DNA from: Planctomycetota bacterium
GTDB taxonomy: Bacteria > Planctomycetota > Phycisphaerae > Phycisphaerales > Phycisphaeraceae
DNA length: 8,048 nt
Reading direction: 5' to 3'
NCBI GenBank assembly: GCA_029267795.1
Contig: JAJUHR010000070.1
Coordinates: 1 to 8,048, forward strand
Below the pieces are notes generated by a model, which had not been told where the DNA came from, did not search any database, and worked only from the letters and a program-made list of their open reading frames with translations. A program made the position numbers and the translations under genes. Numbering within the stretch: the first letter of the stretch is position 1; each line of letters starts with the position of its first letter. This document shows, piece by piece, positions 1 through 7,459 of this stretch.

Positions 1-245
1 CCCACGTCCACGACGCGTCCCCCCGCGGGCACTTCATCCAAAAAAGGCAGCAGCGTCAGGCTGTCGATGATGTGCCGCCGCCAGGCTTCGTCGCGGTCGC
101 GCACCGCCGTGAGATTGAACCGCGTGTTGGCCTCGAGCAACAGATCCAGGTACGCGACCAGGAGCGCCAGCGCCTCTTCCGATACCTGCAGCCCCAGCCG
201 CGACAGGTCTGTGCGAACGAACGTGGGGATCGTCTGCGAATCCAT
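1..245 (-). CDS. rsmG: 16S rRNA (guanine-N7) methyltransferase RsmG, 5' part only
   Basis: RsmG (GidB) uses S-adenosylmethionine to methylate N7 of G527 in 16S rRNA. The visible 81 codons begin at ATG 245 and read MDSQTIPTFVRTDL. They include the family's N-terminal helical part (LLVAYLDLLLEANTRFNLTA, residues about 28-47), the conserved RRHIIDSL motif (about 56-63), and the first half of SAM-binding motif I (VVDVG, 77-81), where the window ends. About 130 further residues, including the glycine-rich loop, would be expected to the left. It lies 46 bp after the rodA stop with no promoter seen between, so it is probably the last known gene of the mrdA-rodA unit. The ribosome binding site is weak (AGG about 8 nt upstream of ATG), and the leader is C-rich. 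The identity rests on motif recognition and is fairly secure despite truncation. Confidence 0.88.
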   Translation of the reverse strand, partial: MDSQTIPTFVRTDLSRLGLQVSEEALALLVAYLDLLLEANTRFNLTAVRDRDEAWRRHIIDSLTLLPFLDEVPAGGRVVDV

Positions 246-283
246 GGGTGTGCCTGGGGGGGGCCGGGCCGACTGCTTGGGGG
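246..283 (+). other. G-rich tract between rodA and rsmG, possible G-quadruplex
   Basis: On the plus strand, which is the template for these genes, G-runs at 246-248, 256-263 (eight G), 266-268 and 279-283 are separated by short spacers of 7, 2 and 10 nt. This fits a loose four-run quadruplex pattern. The matching mRNA would be C-rich and unstructured just upstream of the rsmG start. The run of eight also makes this a likely hotspot for length variation. GC-rich genomes produce such tracts by chance, so function is only a possibility. Confidence 0.35.
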
Positions 284-291
284 TGGCACGG

Positions 292-1488
292 TCAGTCTAG
301 CGCCGCCTGGGCGCGGTCGAACTCGAACGTCGGGCGGCTGATGATCGCCGGCCGCCGCGAAGCGAAGTTGATCACCAGGCCCAGCATCGCGAAGCACACG
401 ACCAGGCTCGACCCGCCGTAGGAGATGAACGGCAGGGTGATGCCGGTGATCGGCAGCAGGCCCAGCGTCATGCCGATGTTCATCGCCGCCTGGGTCGCCA
501 GCAGGCCCGTGAACCCGATGGTCGCCAGTTGTGTGAACGGGTCCTTGAGCCGCCCGGCCACCAGCAGGAAGCAGACGAACACGGTCAGATACAGCCCCAG
601 CGTCGTCAAACCGCCCAGCAGCCCCCAGCGGTTCACGATCACGGCGAAGATCATGTCGTTGTGGTCCTCGGGCAGGCGGTTGAACTTCACGATCGTCGCC
701 GAGCGCTGGGCCCCGTACCCGCTGAGCCGCCCCGCGCCGATCAGCGTCATCGCCTTTTCCTGCTGGTAGCCGATGTCCTCGGCATACCGGTTGTCGCCGG
801 ACGCCTGGCTGACCATCGCGACGATGCGCTGACGCTGGTGGGGCTTGAGCACCTGCATCGACTCCGGCAATAGGTACACCGCCGCGACGTTCAGCGCTAC
901 CAAGAGCCCCGACAGGCCCGCCAGCGCCCCGAGGTGGCTCAGCCTTGCCCCCGCCGCCACCAGCATCACGAACAGCGCCGGGACGAAGATCAACGCCGTG
1001 CCCAGGTCCGGCTCCTTCACGATCAAGGCCAGCGGCACCGTCAGCAGCGCGAACGGCACCAGCAGGCCGCGCACCGTGCGATAACTGCTGCGGAAACGCA
1101 GGTACCGCGCCAGCGCCAGCACGAACACCACCTTCGCCACCTCCGACGGCTGCAGCATCATGAACCGCAGGTTGATCCAGCACGTCGCCCCGTTGCGCAC
1201 GGGCACGACCGACCGCGGCACGAACGGCAGCAGCACCACGACCAGCAGCGCCAGCGTCACCAACGCCAGCGGGTACGCCGCCACGCCCACCCACCGCGGA
1301 TGTGGTAGCACGCACATCGCCGCGACGATCCACGAGATCAGCATCCAGCGCAGCTGCGTCGCCGCGTACACCGGCGCCGCCGTCTCGATCGCCATCAGCC
1401 CCACGCACGACAGCGCCGCCGCCGCGAGCACCGCGCACCACAGCGGGCTCAACCTCAGGTGCCGCGCCGCGCGCTCGAGCACGCCCAT
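292..1488 (-). CDS. rodA: RodA, SEDS-family peptidoglycan glycosyltransferase
   Basis: RodA polymerises lipid II into glycan strands in the inner membrane, working with PBP2 in the elongasome. From ATG 1488 the protein has 398 residues, close to the family norm, with about ten hydrophobic segments. Visible family motifs are QPSEVAK (113-119), EPDLGTAL (159-166), LPEDHNDMIFAVI (272-284) and NIG...LPITGITLPFISYGGSS (337-361). D278 aligns with the catalytic Asp262 of E. coli RodA in HTDFIFAV. The following acidic pair of the family (EELG) is here N286-R287-W-G, which is unusual. A GTG at 1491 could add one residue: it gives a four-base GTGA overlap with the mrdA stop, and the GGAGG at 1499-1503 is 7 nt from GTG and 10 nt from ATG. 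RodA is chosen over FtsW because PBP2 is the immediate neighbour; FtsW is the alternative. Confidence 0.95.
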   Translation of the reverse strand: MGVLERAARHLRLSPLWCAVLAAAALSCVGLMAIETAAPVYAATQLRWMLISWIVAAMCVLPHPRWVGVAAYPLALVTLALLVVVLLPFVPRSVVPVRNGATCWINLRFMMLQPSEVAKVVFVLALARYLRFRSSYRTVRGLLVPFALLTVPLALIVKEPDLGTALIFVPALFVMLVAAGARLSHLGALAGLSGLLVALNVAAVYLLPESMQVLKPHQRQRIVAMVSQASGDNRYAEDIGYQQEKAMTLIGAGRLSGYGAQRSATIVKFNRLPEDHNDMIFAVIVNRWGLLGGLTTLGLYLTVFVCFLLVAGRLKDPFTQLATIGFTGLLATQAAMNIGMTLGLLPITGITLPFISYGGSSLVVCFAMLGLVINFASRRPAIISRPTFEFDRAQAALD

Positions 1489-3779
1489 CACAGGTACCCC
1501 TCCGCCCGCATCGCGTGCAGGATCTGATTCACCACCGGCCCGGCGACCATCGCCCCGCTGCCGGCGTACTCCAGCACGACGCCCACCGCGTAGTCCGGCT
1601 GCTCAGAACTGGGCCGCTGCACTAGGCAGATCATCCACGCATGGTCGCCCTTGCGGACGACCTTGTCCACTCCCGACGTGAACCGGTGGTCGCCGTTCTG
1701 GTCCACCCACAGCGGCGAAGCCTGGGCCGTGCCCGACTTGCCGAACACCCGCACGCCGGGGAGGTTGAAGATCGGCTCTTCGTTCAGCAGCACCAACGCG
1801 TGAGCCGTCCCATACCGCTGCTGCACCACCTCGCCCAAACCTTCGATCGTTTCGGCTACCGCGGCTCGGTTCAGCGCCAGTTGACCGACCTTCTGCGGCG
1901 CGATCCCTTGCCCCTGCGACATCACAAACGTCGGACTGACGACCCGCCCACCCCGCGCGATCGTCGCGTAGGCCCCCACCGCCTGCAGCAACGTCCACCG
2001 CACCCGCCCCTGCCCGATGGCCATCAGCACCGCGTCGTCGGCCGAGAACCCCCCCGCCGCGGGATCGGACGCGCGGCTCAAGTCCGGCAGGTCCCCCGGC
2101 GCCTCTTCCTTCAGCCCGCAGCCCGTGGTCGCACCCAGGCCGAAATCCGAATACCAACGCACCAGCCGCGCCGCCCCCAGCCGCCGGCCCACCGTGTAGA
2201 AGTAGATGTTGCAGCTGCGCGCCAGCGCCTCGTCCCCGTTCAGCGGGCCGTGCACCGAGTTGTACGCCTTGTAGATCCAGCAGCGGTAGCGGTTCGTCAC
2301 CTCCGGGTCCAGGTGTCCGCGGCAGTCGATCGTCTCCCGCTCGCCCACAACGCCCTCGGTCACGCCGGCGACCAACGCCACCGGCTTGATCGTCGACCCA
2401 GGCTGGTACGGCATCGCCACGACCCGGTTCACCCAGGGTTGATTGACCTTGTCGCCCCAGATGGAATCGGGGTCGTCCTTGAGCCGTCCGAGGCTGATCC
2501 CCGGCAGGCTCACCGCCGCGAGCACGTGGCCGTGCGTCACATCCAGCACCACCGCGGCGCCGTTGAGCGGCTCCCCGGGCTGCGGGCGCAAGCTGCCCGG
2601 CGCGGGCCGCTCCCCGTGCCACCGCTGCACCGTCGTCAGCCCTAGCCGCGGGTCCATCACCGCCTGCACCCGGCTCTGCAGCGCCACGTCGATCGTCAGC
2701 ACCACGTCTTCGCCGGGCACCGGCTCGTCCCGCACCTCGTGCGAGGAGTCGATGTGCCGGACCACCTGCCCCCGCCGGCCGCGCAGACGCTCTTCCTGCG
2801 AGCGTTCGATGCCCCAACTGCCCACCCGATCCCCGGGCAGGTACCCCGCCAGGTCGATCGCCGCTTGGCCCGCTCCGTCGCCGCGGCGGTACGGGCGCCG
2901 GTCGACGTCCTCCTTCAGCACGCCCCGCAGCGAACCCACCACGTGCGCCGCCACCCCTTCGACGGTCATCTCCACCGGGGTTTCGCTCCGCAGCGGCCCG
3001 GGCAACGAGGAGCGGTCCAGCACGACCGTCATCGTCTCCAGCGGGTACTCCCGGGTCTTCGATGGCTCGACTTGAACCTGCTCCCACACCGCCAGCGCCG
3101 GGTCGCTCTTCGCCGCGTCGATTAATCCCTGCACAGCGATCAACGCCTGCGAATCGAGGTTGGTCAGCACCTCGTGGTAAGCCACCTGTTCGCCGATCGG
3201 CTGGGCGACGTCGATCAGCCGCACCGGCTCGTTGTAACGCGCCGCCCGCTCGCGCAGCCGCCCCGCCCACACGGAACTGGCGATCTGGTTTACCCGGCGG
3301 ACGATCGTGGTCTTGCGCTGCTCCAATTGGTCGGGCGGGACCCGCCCCAGACGCGACAGCGCTTGCCACATCTGCTCGACCTGCCGGTCATACGCCGGCA
3401 AAAACGCCGCGACGAGTTGGTCTTTGGCTTCGTCGTCCAGCTCGGTCCAACGCTCCCGGTTGGCCCGATACGCAGCCTCGCTGGCCTGCTCGTACGCCCA
3501 CTGGCCGGTGATCACCGGGAACCGCACCGACACGACGTAGTCCGGCTTGTCCTGCGCCAGCACGCGCATCCGCCGGTCGAGGATCCGCCCCCGGGCCGTC
3601 GGCAGCAGCTTCTTTTCGGTCAGGACCGACTCGGCCTTGTCGCGGTACTCCTGCCCGTGCACCAGCGTCAGCGCCGCCAGACGCACCGACAGACCCGCCG
3701 TCAACACTGACAGCCCCGTCGCCACCAACAACAGGCGGCGATGGTACATACTCGGCACGGCCCAGCGGATGCCTCCCAT
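1488..3779 (-). CDS. mrdA: Penicillin-binding protein 2, peptidoglycan D,D-transpeptidase
   Basis: PBP2 crosslinks peptidoglycan made by RodA during cell elongation. It is anchored in the inner membrane with its catalytic domain in the periplasm. The reading frame gives 763 residues. There is a membrane segment at about 15-38, then the pedestal domain with RGRILDRR (63-70) and GYLPGDRVGSWGIE (312-325), then the transpeptidase domain from about 407 (GAAVVLDVTHGHVLAAVSLPG). The catalytic triad motifs are intact: STIK with nucleophile S462, SCN at 522-524 and KSGT at 681-684. CWIYKAYNSVHGPLN (500-514) is typical of PBP2. It is longer than E. coli PBP2 (633), mainly through a charged stretch at about 105-240 in the pedestal. 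The start is uncertain: ATG 3779 and ATG 3749 (residue 11, MYHRRLLL) are both possible and neither has a well-spaced ribosome binding site; the second gives a more usual short cytoplasmic tail. Its 3' end overlaps the rodA start. Confidence 0.95.
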   Translation of the reverse strand: MGGIRWAVPSMYHRRLLLVATGLSVLTAGLSVRLAALTLVHGQEYRDKAESVLTEKKLLPTARGRILDRRMRVLAQDKPDYVVSVRFPVITGQWAYEQASEAAYRANRERWTELDDEAKDQLVAAFLPAYDRQVEQMWQALSRLGRVPPDQLEQRKTTIVRRVNQIASSVWAGRLRERAARYNEPVRLIDVAQPIGEQVAYHEVLTNLDSQALIAVQGLIDAAKSDPALAVWEQVQVEPSKTREYPLETMTVVLDRSSLPGPLRSETPVEMTVEGVAAHVVGSLRGVLKEDVDRRPYRRGDGAGQAAIDLAGYLPGDRVGSWGIERSQEERLRGRRGQVVRHIDSSHEVRDEPVPGEDVVLTIDVALQSRVQAVMDPRLGLTTVQRWHGERPAPGSLRPQPGEPLNGAAVVLDVTHGHVLAAVSLPGISLGRLKDDPDSIWGDKVNQPWVNRVVAMPYQPGSTIKPVALVAGVTEGVVGERETIDCRGHLDPEVTNRYRCWIYKAYNSVHGPLNGDEALARSCNIYFYTVGRRLGAARLVRWYSDFGLGATTGCGLKEEAPGDLPDLSRASDPAAGGFSADDAVLMAIGQGRVRWTLLQAVGAYATIARGGRVVSPTFVMSQGQGIAPQKVGQLALNRAAVAETIEGLGEVVQQRYGTAHALVLLNEEPIFNLPGVRVFGKSGTAQASPLWVDQNGDHRFTSGVDKVVRKGDHAWMICLVQRPSSEQPDYAVGVVLEYAGSGAMVAGPVVNQILHAMRAEGYL
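1499..1503 (-). promoter_or_regulatory. Shine-Dalgarno sequence of rodA inside the end of mrdA
   Basis: GGAGG on the minus strand lies within the last codons of mrdA, 7 nt before GTG 1491 and 10 nt before ATG 1488. With the stop/start overlap (TGATG), this indicates translational coupling of PBP2 and RodA, which would keep the two elongasome partners in fixed proportion. Confidence 0.7.
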
Positions 3780-3794
3780 GCCTCACCCGGCCAC

Positions 3795-3812
3795 ACGAGC
3801 ACCCACGCTCGT
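3795..3812. other. Small hairpin between atpC and mrdA
   Basis: ACGAGC (3795-3800) and GCTCGT (3807-3812) are perfect inverted repeats around a 6-nt loop, lying 16-33 nt upstream of the first mrdA start candidate. No T-run follows on either strand, so it is not a standard intrinsic terminator; it could shape the mrdA leader or end the atpC transcript. The rest of the 3780-3880 gap shows no convincing promoter. A six-base stem may also be chance. Confidence 0.4.
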
Positions 3813-3880
3813 CAGACGAATCTTGACTTGGATCCGATACCCCCAGCCCCCTCGGCCAATAGCAGCCCCCCCACCGGCGA

Positions 3881-4294
3881 TCACACCCCGCTCTTGTGTT
3901 CCTGAACCAACCGCAGCATCGCGCGGGACCGGCTCAGGTCGCGCTGCCGCCGGGCGTGGTCGGCCTCAGACCGCGGTGAAAACGCCAGCGCTTCTTTCAA
4001 CGCCGCTTGGGCCTGATCTGCCGCGATCTCTTCCGCCGCGAGCACTTCCTCGGCCAGCAAGGTCAGCGTGTCGCGCTTCATCTGGGCGAACCCCCCGCCG
4101 AGGTAGAACCACCGCGAACCCCCCTGCGCATAATCCAGACGCAACACCCCCCCGCCGAGCTTGACCACCAACGGCGCCCGCCGCTGCATCACGCCCAGTT
4201 GGCCGTCCCACGCCGGGATCGACGCGTAAACGACCTGCTCGTCCAGCACCTGCTTCGCCGGCGTCACCACCGTGCAACGAAATCCAGCCGCCAA
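3881..4294 (-). CDS. atpC: F1F0 ATP synthase epsilon subunit
   Basis: The epsilon subunit sits on the central stalk of F1 with gamma, couples rotation to catalysis and can inhibit ATP hydrolysis through its C-terminal helices. The 137-residue product has normal length. Residues 5-87 form the beta-sandwich domain, with TVVTPAKQVLDEQVVYASIPAWDGQLGVM (8-36), APLVVKLGGGVLRL (40-53) and FYLGGGFAQM (63-72) in family order. Residues about 90-135 are charged and helix-forming, matching the C-terminal hairpin. The histidine usual in GHAPL is arginine here (RRAPL). Translation starts at TTG 4294, chosen because AAAAGGAG lies exactly 8 nt upstream and the first strand begins at once. The gene has its own promoter and sits between uvrA and mrdA instead of beside atpD, which is uncommon. 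Coding density and motifs leave little doubt about identity. Confidence 0.93.
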   Translation of the reverse strand: MAAGFRCTVVTPAKQVLDEQVVYASIPAWDGQLGVMQRRAPLVVKLGGGVLRLDYAQGGSRWFYLGGGFAQMKRDTLTLLAEEVLAAEEIAADQAQAALKEALAFSPRSEADHARRQRDLSRSRAMLRLVQEHKSGV

Positions 4295-4302
4295 GGTTGC
4301 CG

Positions 4303-4310
4303 CTCCTTTT
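4303..4310 (-). promoter_or_regulatory. Strong ribosome binding site fixing the TTG start of atpC
   Basis: AAAAGGAG on the minus strand is followed by 8 nt and then TTG at 4294-4292. It is the best Shine-Dalgarno sequence in the window and decides the start, since no ATG or GTG is suitably placed. Confidence 0.85.
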
Positions 4311-4328
4311 ACTGCTTAGCCGGGGCCG

Positions 4329-4356
4329 ATTCTAGGCCGTCACCCAGCCCTGTCAA
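4329..4356 (-). promoter_or_regulatory. Near-consensus sigma70-type promoter for atpC
   Basis: On the minus strand TTGACA (4356-4351, perfect -35) and TAGAAT (4334-4329, five of six for -10) are separated by 16 nt. Transcription would start near 4322, giving a leader of about 28 nt that contains the ribosome binding site. The -35 box begins 11 nt after the uvrA stop codon, so atpC can be transcribed independently of uvrA. This is a sequence match only; no mapped start is available. Confidence 0.75.
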
Positions 4357-4366
4357 CGTAGTCAAA

Positions 4367-7294
4367 TCACCCCACGGTCACAGCCCGGCGTGACGCAGCC
4401 TCCAAGCCCATGTGCTTCCGCAGGTACTCGCCCGTGTACGACCCAGGGGTTTGCGCGACCCGCTCGGGCGTCCCCGTGGCGACGATCGTCCCGCCGCGGT
4501 CCCCGCCCTCCGGGCCTAGGTCGATGATCCAGTCGGCGCATTTGATCACGTCCAGGTTGTGCTCGATCACGACGACCGTGTTGCCCGCGTCGGCGAGCTT
4601 GGCCAGCACGTTCAGCAGCTTGTCGATGTCGGCAAAGTGCAGGCCCGTCGTCGGCTCGTCCAGCACGTACAGCGTGTGGCCGGTGGGACGCTTGCCCAGC
4701 TCGGTGGCGAGCTTGACGCGCTGCGCCTCCCCGCCCGACAGCGTCGTGGCGCTCTGGCCCAGCTGCACGTAGCTGAGCCCCACGTCGTTCAAGGCCTCGA
4801 GCAGCCGGTGGATCGCGGGGATGTTCTGGAAAAACCCCAGCGCCTCCTCCACCGTCATGGCCAACACGTCGGCGATCGATCGGCCGCGGTAACGCACCTC
4901 CAGCGTCTCCCGGTTGTAACGCGTCCCTTTGCACTCATCGCAGCTGACATACACGTCCGGCAGGAAGTGCATCTCGATCTTCTTCGTCCCCTGCCCCTGG
5001 CACGCCTCGCACCGTCCGCCCTTGACGTTGAAGCTGAACCGCCCGGGCTTGTACCCGCGCACCTTCGCCTCCTTGGTCTGCGCAAAGAGCATCCGGACCG
5101 CGTCGAACGCCCCCGTGTACGTGGCCGGGTTGGACCGCGGCGTCCGCCCGATCGGCGACTGGTCCACCTCGATCACCCGATCGATCTGGTTGTGCCCCAC
5201 CAGCCCGCCGTGGGCCCCGGGGCGCTCGCCCGTGCCGTGGAGCTGCCGCCACAGGGCCCGCAGCAGCACCTGGTTCACCAGCGTGCTCTTGCCCGAGCCG
5301 GAAACGCCGGTGACGCACACGATCCCGCCCAGCGGGAACGCCACGTCGATCGACTTAAGGTTGTTCTCCCTGGCGGCCTTGACGATCAGCGGGGAACGGT
5401 GGTTCAACTGCCGTCGGCGGGGGGGCGTGGGGATCTGCAGCTCGCCGGTGAGGTACTTGGCGGTGATCGACCCCGGCGCACGGACGACCTGATCCCACGC
5501 GCCCTGAGCGACCACGCGCCCGCCGTGCCGCCCCGGTCCCGGGCCGATGTCGATGATCCAGTCCGCGGCGCGGATCGTCTCCTCGTCGTGCTCCACCACC
5601 AGCACGGTGTTGCCCAGGTCGGTCAGGTGCCGCAGCGTGGCGATCAGGCGCTGGTTGTCGCGCTGGTGCAGGCCGATCGTCGGCTCGTCCAGCACGTAGC
5701 AGCACCCCACCAGCCCGGAGCCCACCTGCGTCGCCAGGCGGATCCGCTGCCCCTCCCCGCCGGAGAGGCTCCCTGTCGTGCGGTCCAGCGACAGGTACCC
5801 CAGCCCCACGTTCTGCATGAACCCCAGCCGCGCGGTGACCTCTTTGAGGATCGGCGCCGCGATCTGCTGCTGCTCCGCCGTGAGCTTCAGCCCCTGGAAA
5901 AACTCGCCAGCCTGCTCGATCGTCATCGCCGTTACGCCGGCAATGTTGACCGCCCCCCCGTCGCGCCTTTCCAGGAACACGTTCAACGCGGGCGTGTTCA
6001 GCCTGGCGCCCCCGCACGCCTGGCACGGGGCCTCGGAGAGGAATTGGTGCAGCCGCGTCTTGACGTACTCGCTCTCGGTGGTTTCCCAGCGCCGCTGCAG
6101 GTTGGGGATCACGCCCTCGAAGTACATCCCGTACTCGGCCTCTTCCGCGGGCCGGGTGCCCTGAAGCAGCATCCGGCGGATCGGCTTGGGCAGCTCCCGG
6201 AACGGGGCGTCCGGATCAACGCCGAAATCCCGGCAGAACCGCCGCACCAGCCGTCCGTAGTAGATGTTCATCCGCTTGCCCTGGTGCCGCCAGGCTTGGA
6301 TCGCGCCGTTGGAAAGGCTCAGGTTCGGGTCGGGGACGATCAGCTCCGGGTCGAACTCCATGATCGTGCCCAGCCCCCCGCACGACGGGCACGCCCCGTA
6401 CGGGCTGTTGAAGCTGAACAGCCGCGGCTCCAGGCCCTCGAGGCTGCACTCCGGGTGCAGCGCGCAGGCGTAGTTCTCGCTGAAGATCGTGTCTTTCCAG
6501 GCCCCGTCTTGGCCCGGGTCCGCCACGCTGACGACCACCAGCCCGCCGGCGAGCTTCAGGCTCAGCTCGATCGAATCCGCCAGCCGCGCCCGCACGCCCG
6601 CCGCCGGGTCGTGCTTGATCACGATGCGGTCGACCACCGCTTCGATCGAGTGGGCCTGGTAGCGTTCCATCTTCGGCAGGCCGCCCCGTCCCCCCTGCCG
6701 CAGGTCGACCAACTGCCCATCGACCCGCGCCCGCACGAACCCCTGCCCCGCGATCGCCCCGAGCACCTCCCGGTGCTGACCCTTCTTCCCCCGCACGAGC
6801 GGGGCCAGCACCATCAGCCGCGTGTCCTCCGGCATCGACCACACCTGGTCGATGATCTGGCTGGCGGACTGCCCGGTGATCGGTTGGCCGCACACCCGGC
6901 CCTGCTCGTCCTTGTGCCAGCACCTCGGTCGGCCTGCCCGCGCAAACAGCAACCGCAGGTAGTCGTAAATCTCCGTCGTCGTCGCCACGGTCGACCGCGG
7001 GTTGTGCGACCCCCCCCGCTGCTCGATCGCGATCGTCGGCGGCAGCCCCTCGATCAACTCCACGTCCGGCTTCTGCAGCTGTTCCAGGAACTGCCGCGCG
7101 TACGCCGACAGGCTCTCGACGTACTTCCGCTGCCCCTCCGCGTAGATCGTGTCGAACGCCAGGCTGCTCTTGCCGCTGCCCGACAGCCCCGTGATCACCA
7201 CCAGCCGGTCGCGGGGGATGTCGATATCCACGCCCTGCAGGTTGTGCTCGCGGGCGCCGCGGATCGAAATGCACTTGGAGGCCATGGGGGGCAT
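4367..7294 (-). CDS. uvrA: Excinuclease ABC subunit A (UvrA)
   Basis: UvrA is the damage-sensing ATPase of nucleotide excision repair: a dimer scans DNA and loads UvrB. From ATG 7294 it has 975 residues, slightly longer than E. coli UvrA (940). Both ABC modules are complete: Walker A GLSGSGKS (36-43) and GVSGSGKS (663-670), signatures LSGGEGQR (510-517) and LSGGEAQR (852-859), Walker B VLDEPT (534-539, 877-882), and switch histidines in VVEH (566-569) and VIEH (909-912). The C-terminal zinc module is C762-x2-C765...C785-x2-C788. The first zinc module has C302-x2-C305, but its partner pair is C277-x5-C283 rather than the usual C-x2-C. CQAC (424-427) is conserved. Start candidates TTG 7297, ATG 7294 and ATG 7285 all lack a good ribosome binding site; the last gives MASKCISIRGAREHNL, a family-like N-terminus. 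No LexA-type operator was recognised upstream. rpsR precedes it by about 220 bp. Confidence 0.97.
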   Translation of the reverse strand: MPPMASKCISIRGAREHNLQGVDIDIPRDRLVVITGLSGSGKSSLAFDTIYAEGQRKYVESLSAYARQFLEQLQKPDVELIEGLPPTIAIEQRGGSHNPRSTVATTTEIYDYLRLLFARAGRPRCWHKDEQGRVCGQPITGQSASQIIDQVWSMPEDTRLMVLAPLVRGKKGQHREVLGAIAGQGFVRARVDGQLVDLRQGGRGGLPKMERYQAHSIEAVVDRIVIKHDPAAGVRARLADSIELSLKLAGGLVVVSVADPGQDGAWKDTIFSENYACALHPECSLEGLEPRLFSFNSPYGACPSCGGLGTIMEFDPELIVPDPNLSLSNGAIQAWRHQGKRMNIYYGRLVRRFCRDFGVDPDAPFRELPKPIRRMLLQGTRPAEEAEYGMYFEGVIPNLQRRWETTESEYVKTRLHQFLSEAPCQACGGARLNTPALNVFLERRDGGAVNIAGVTAMTIEQAGEFFQGLKLTAEQQQIAAPILKEVTARLGFMQNVGLGYLSLDRTTGSLSGGEGQRIRLATQVGSGLVGCCYVLDEPTIGLHQRDNQRLIATLRHLTDLGNTVLVVEHDEETIRAADWIIDIGPGPGRHGGRVVAQGAWDQVVRAPGSITAKYLTGELQIPTPPRRRQLNHRSPLIVKAARENNLKSIDVAFPLGGIVCVTGVSGSGKSTLVNQVLLRALWRQLHGTGERPGAHGGLVGHNQIDRVIEVDQSPIGRTPRSNPATYTGAFDAVRMLFAQTKEAKVRGYKPGRFSFNVKGGRCEACQGQGTKKIEMHFLPDVYVSCDECKGTRYNRETLEVRYRGRSIADVLAMTVEEALGFFQNIPAIHRLLEALNDVGLSYVQLGQSATTLSGGEAQRVKLATELGKRPTGHTLYVLDEPTTGLHFADIDKLLNVLAKLADAGNTVVVIEHNLDVIKCADWIIDLGPEGGDRGGTIVATGTPERVAQTPGSYTGEYLRKHMGLEAASRRAVTVG

Positions 7295-7361
7295 CAAGCC
7301 GTGTTCACAGGGTCACCCGCCCCGCTCCCACGGATCGGGAATCACCGGGTCCGACCCCCGC

Positions 7362-7379
7362 GGGGCCTGGGGGGCCTGG
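7362..7379. repeat. Two tandem copies of a 9-bp unit upstream of uvrA
   Basis: GGGGCCTGG is repeated twice in direct contact (7362-7370, 7371-7379). The first copy overlaps the palindrome CCCCGCGGGG at 7356-7365. It lies 70-85 bp upstream of uvrA. Such short GC-rich repeats are common by slippage; no role is claimed. Confidence 0.5.
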
Positions 7380-7424
7380 CTCACGGCGTCGCCGGCACCG
7401 ATTGGCGGGGCTGCTTCAGTCGGC

Positions 7425-7459
7425 GGGTGGCTGGGGCTAAGCGGAGCGTGCCCCAGTCG
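7425..7459. repeat. Palindromic intergenic repeat, copy A (rpsR-uvrA gap)
   Basis: CTGGGGC (7431-7437) pairs with GCCCCAG (7450-7456) around a 12-nt loop. The stem can extend outward through G-T, G-C and T-G pairs to 7428/7459. The 13-bp core GGGTGGCTGGGGC (7425-7437) recurs exactly at 7904-7916, and the rest of the hairpin is also shared with that copy. It lies about 60 nt beyond the rpsR stop, where a terminator or RNA 3'-end structure would sit, but no T-run follows in the direction of transcription. Confidence 0.7.

Noticed and set aside
56..1441. Open frame of 461 codons overlapping rodA on the same strand
   Set aside because: The product is a low-complexity Gly/Ala/Arg-rich shadow; the overlapping frame gives a complete RodA with all family motifs.
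1603..3369. Open frame of 588 codons overlapping mrdA on the same strand
   Set aside because: Shadow frame with Arg/Ala/Gly-rich composition, while the mrdA frame carries the complete transpeptidase motifs.
3780..3880. Promoter for mrdA in the gap after atpC
   Set aside because: The only candidate hexamers are poorly matched or wrongly spaced (for example TTGGCC with a 14-nt spacer), so transcription from the atpC promoter remains the simpler view.
7298..7345. Possible LexA/SOS operator ahead of uvrA
   Set aside because: Neither a CTG-N10-CAG nor a GAAC-N4-GTTC pattern was found; only partial half-sites occur.
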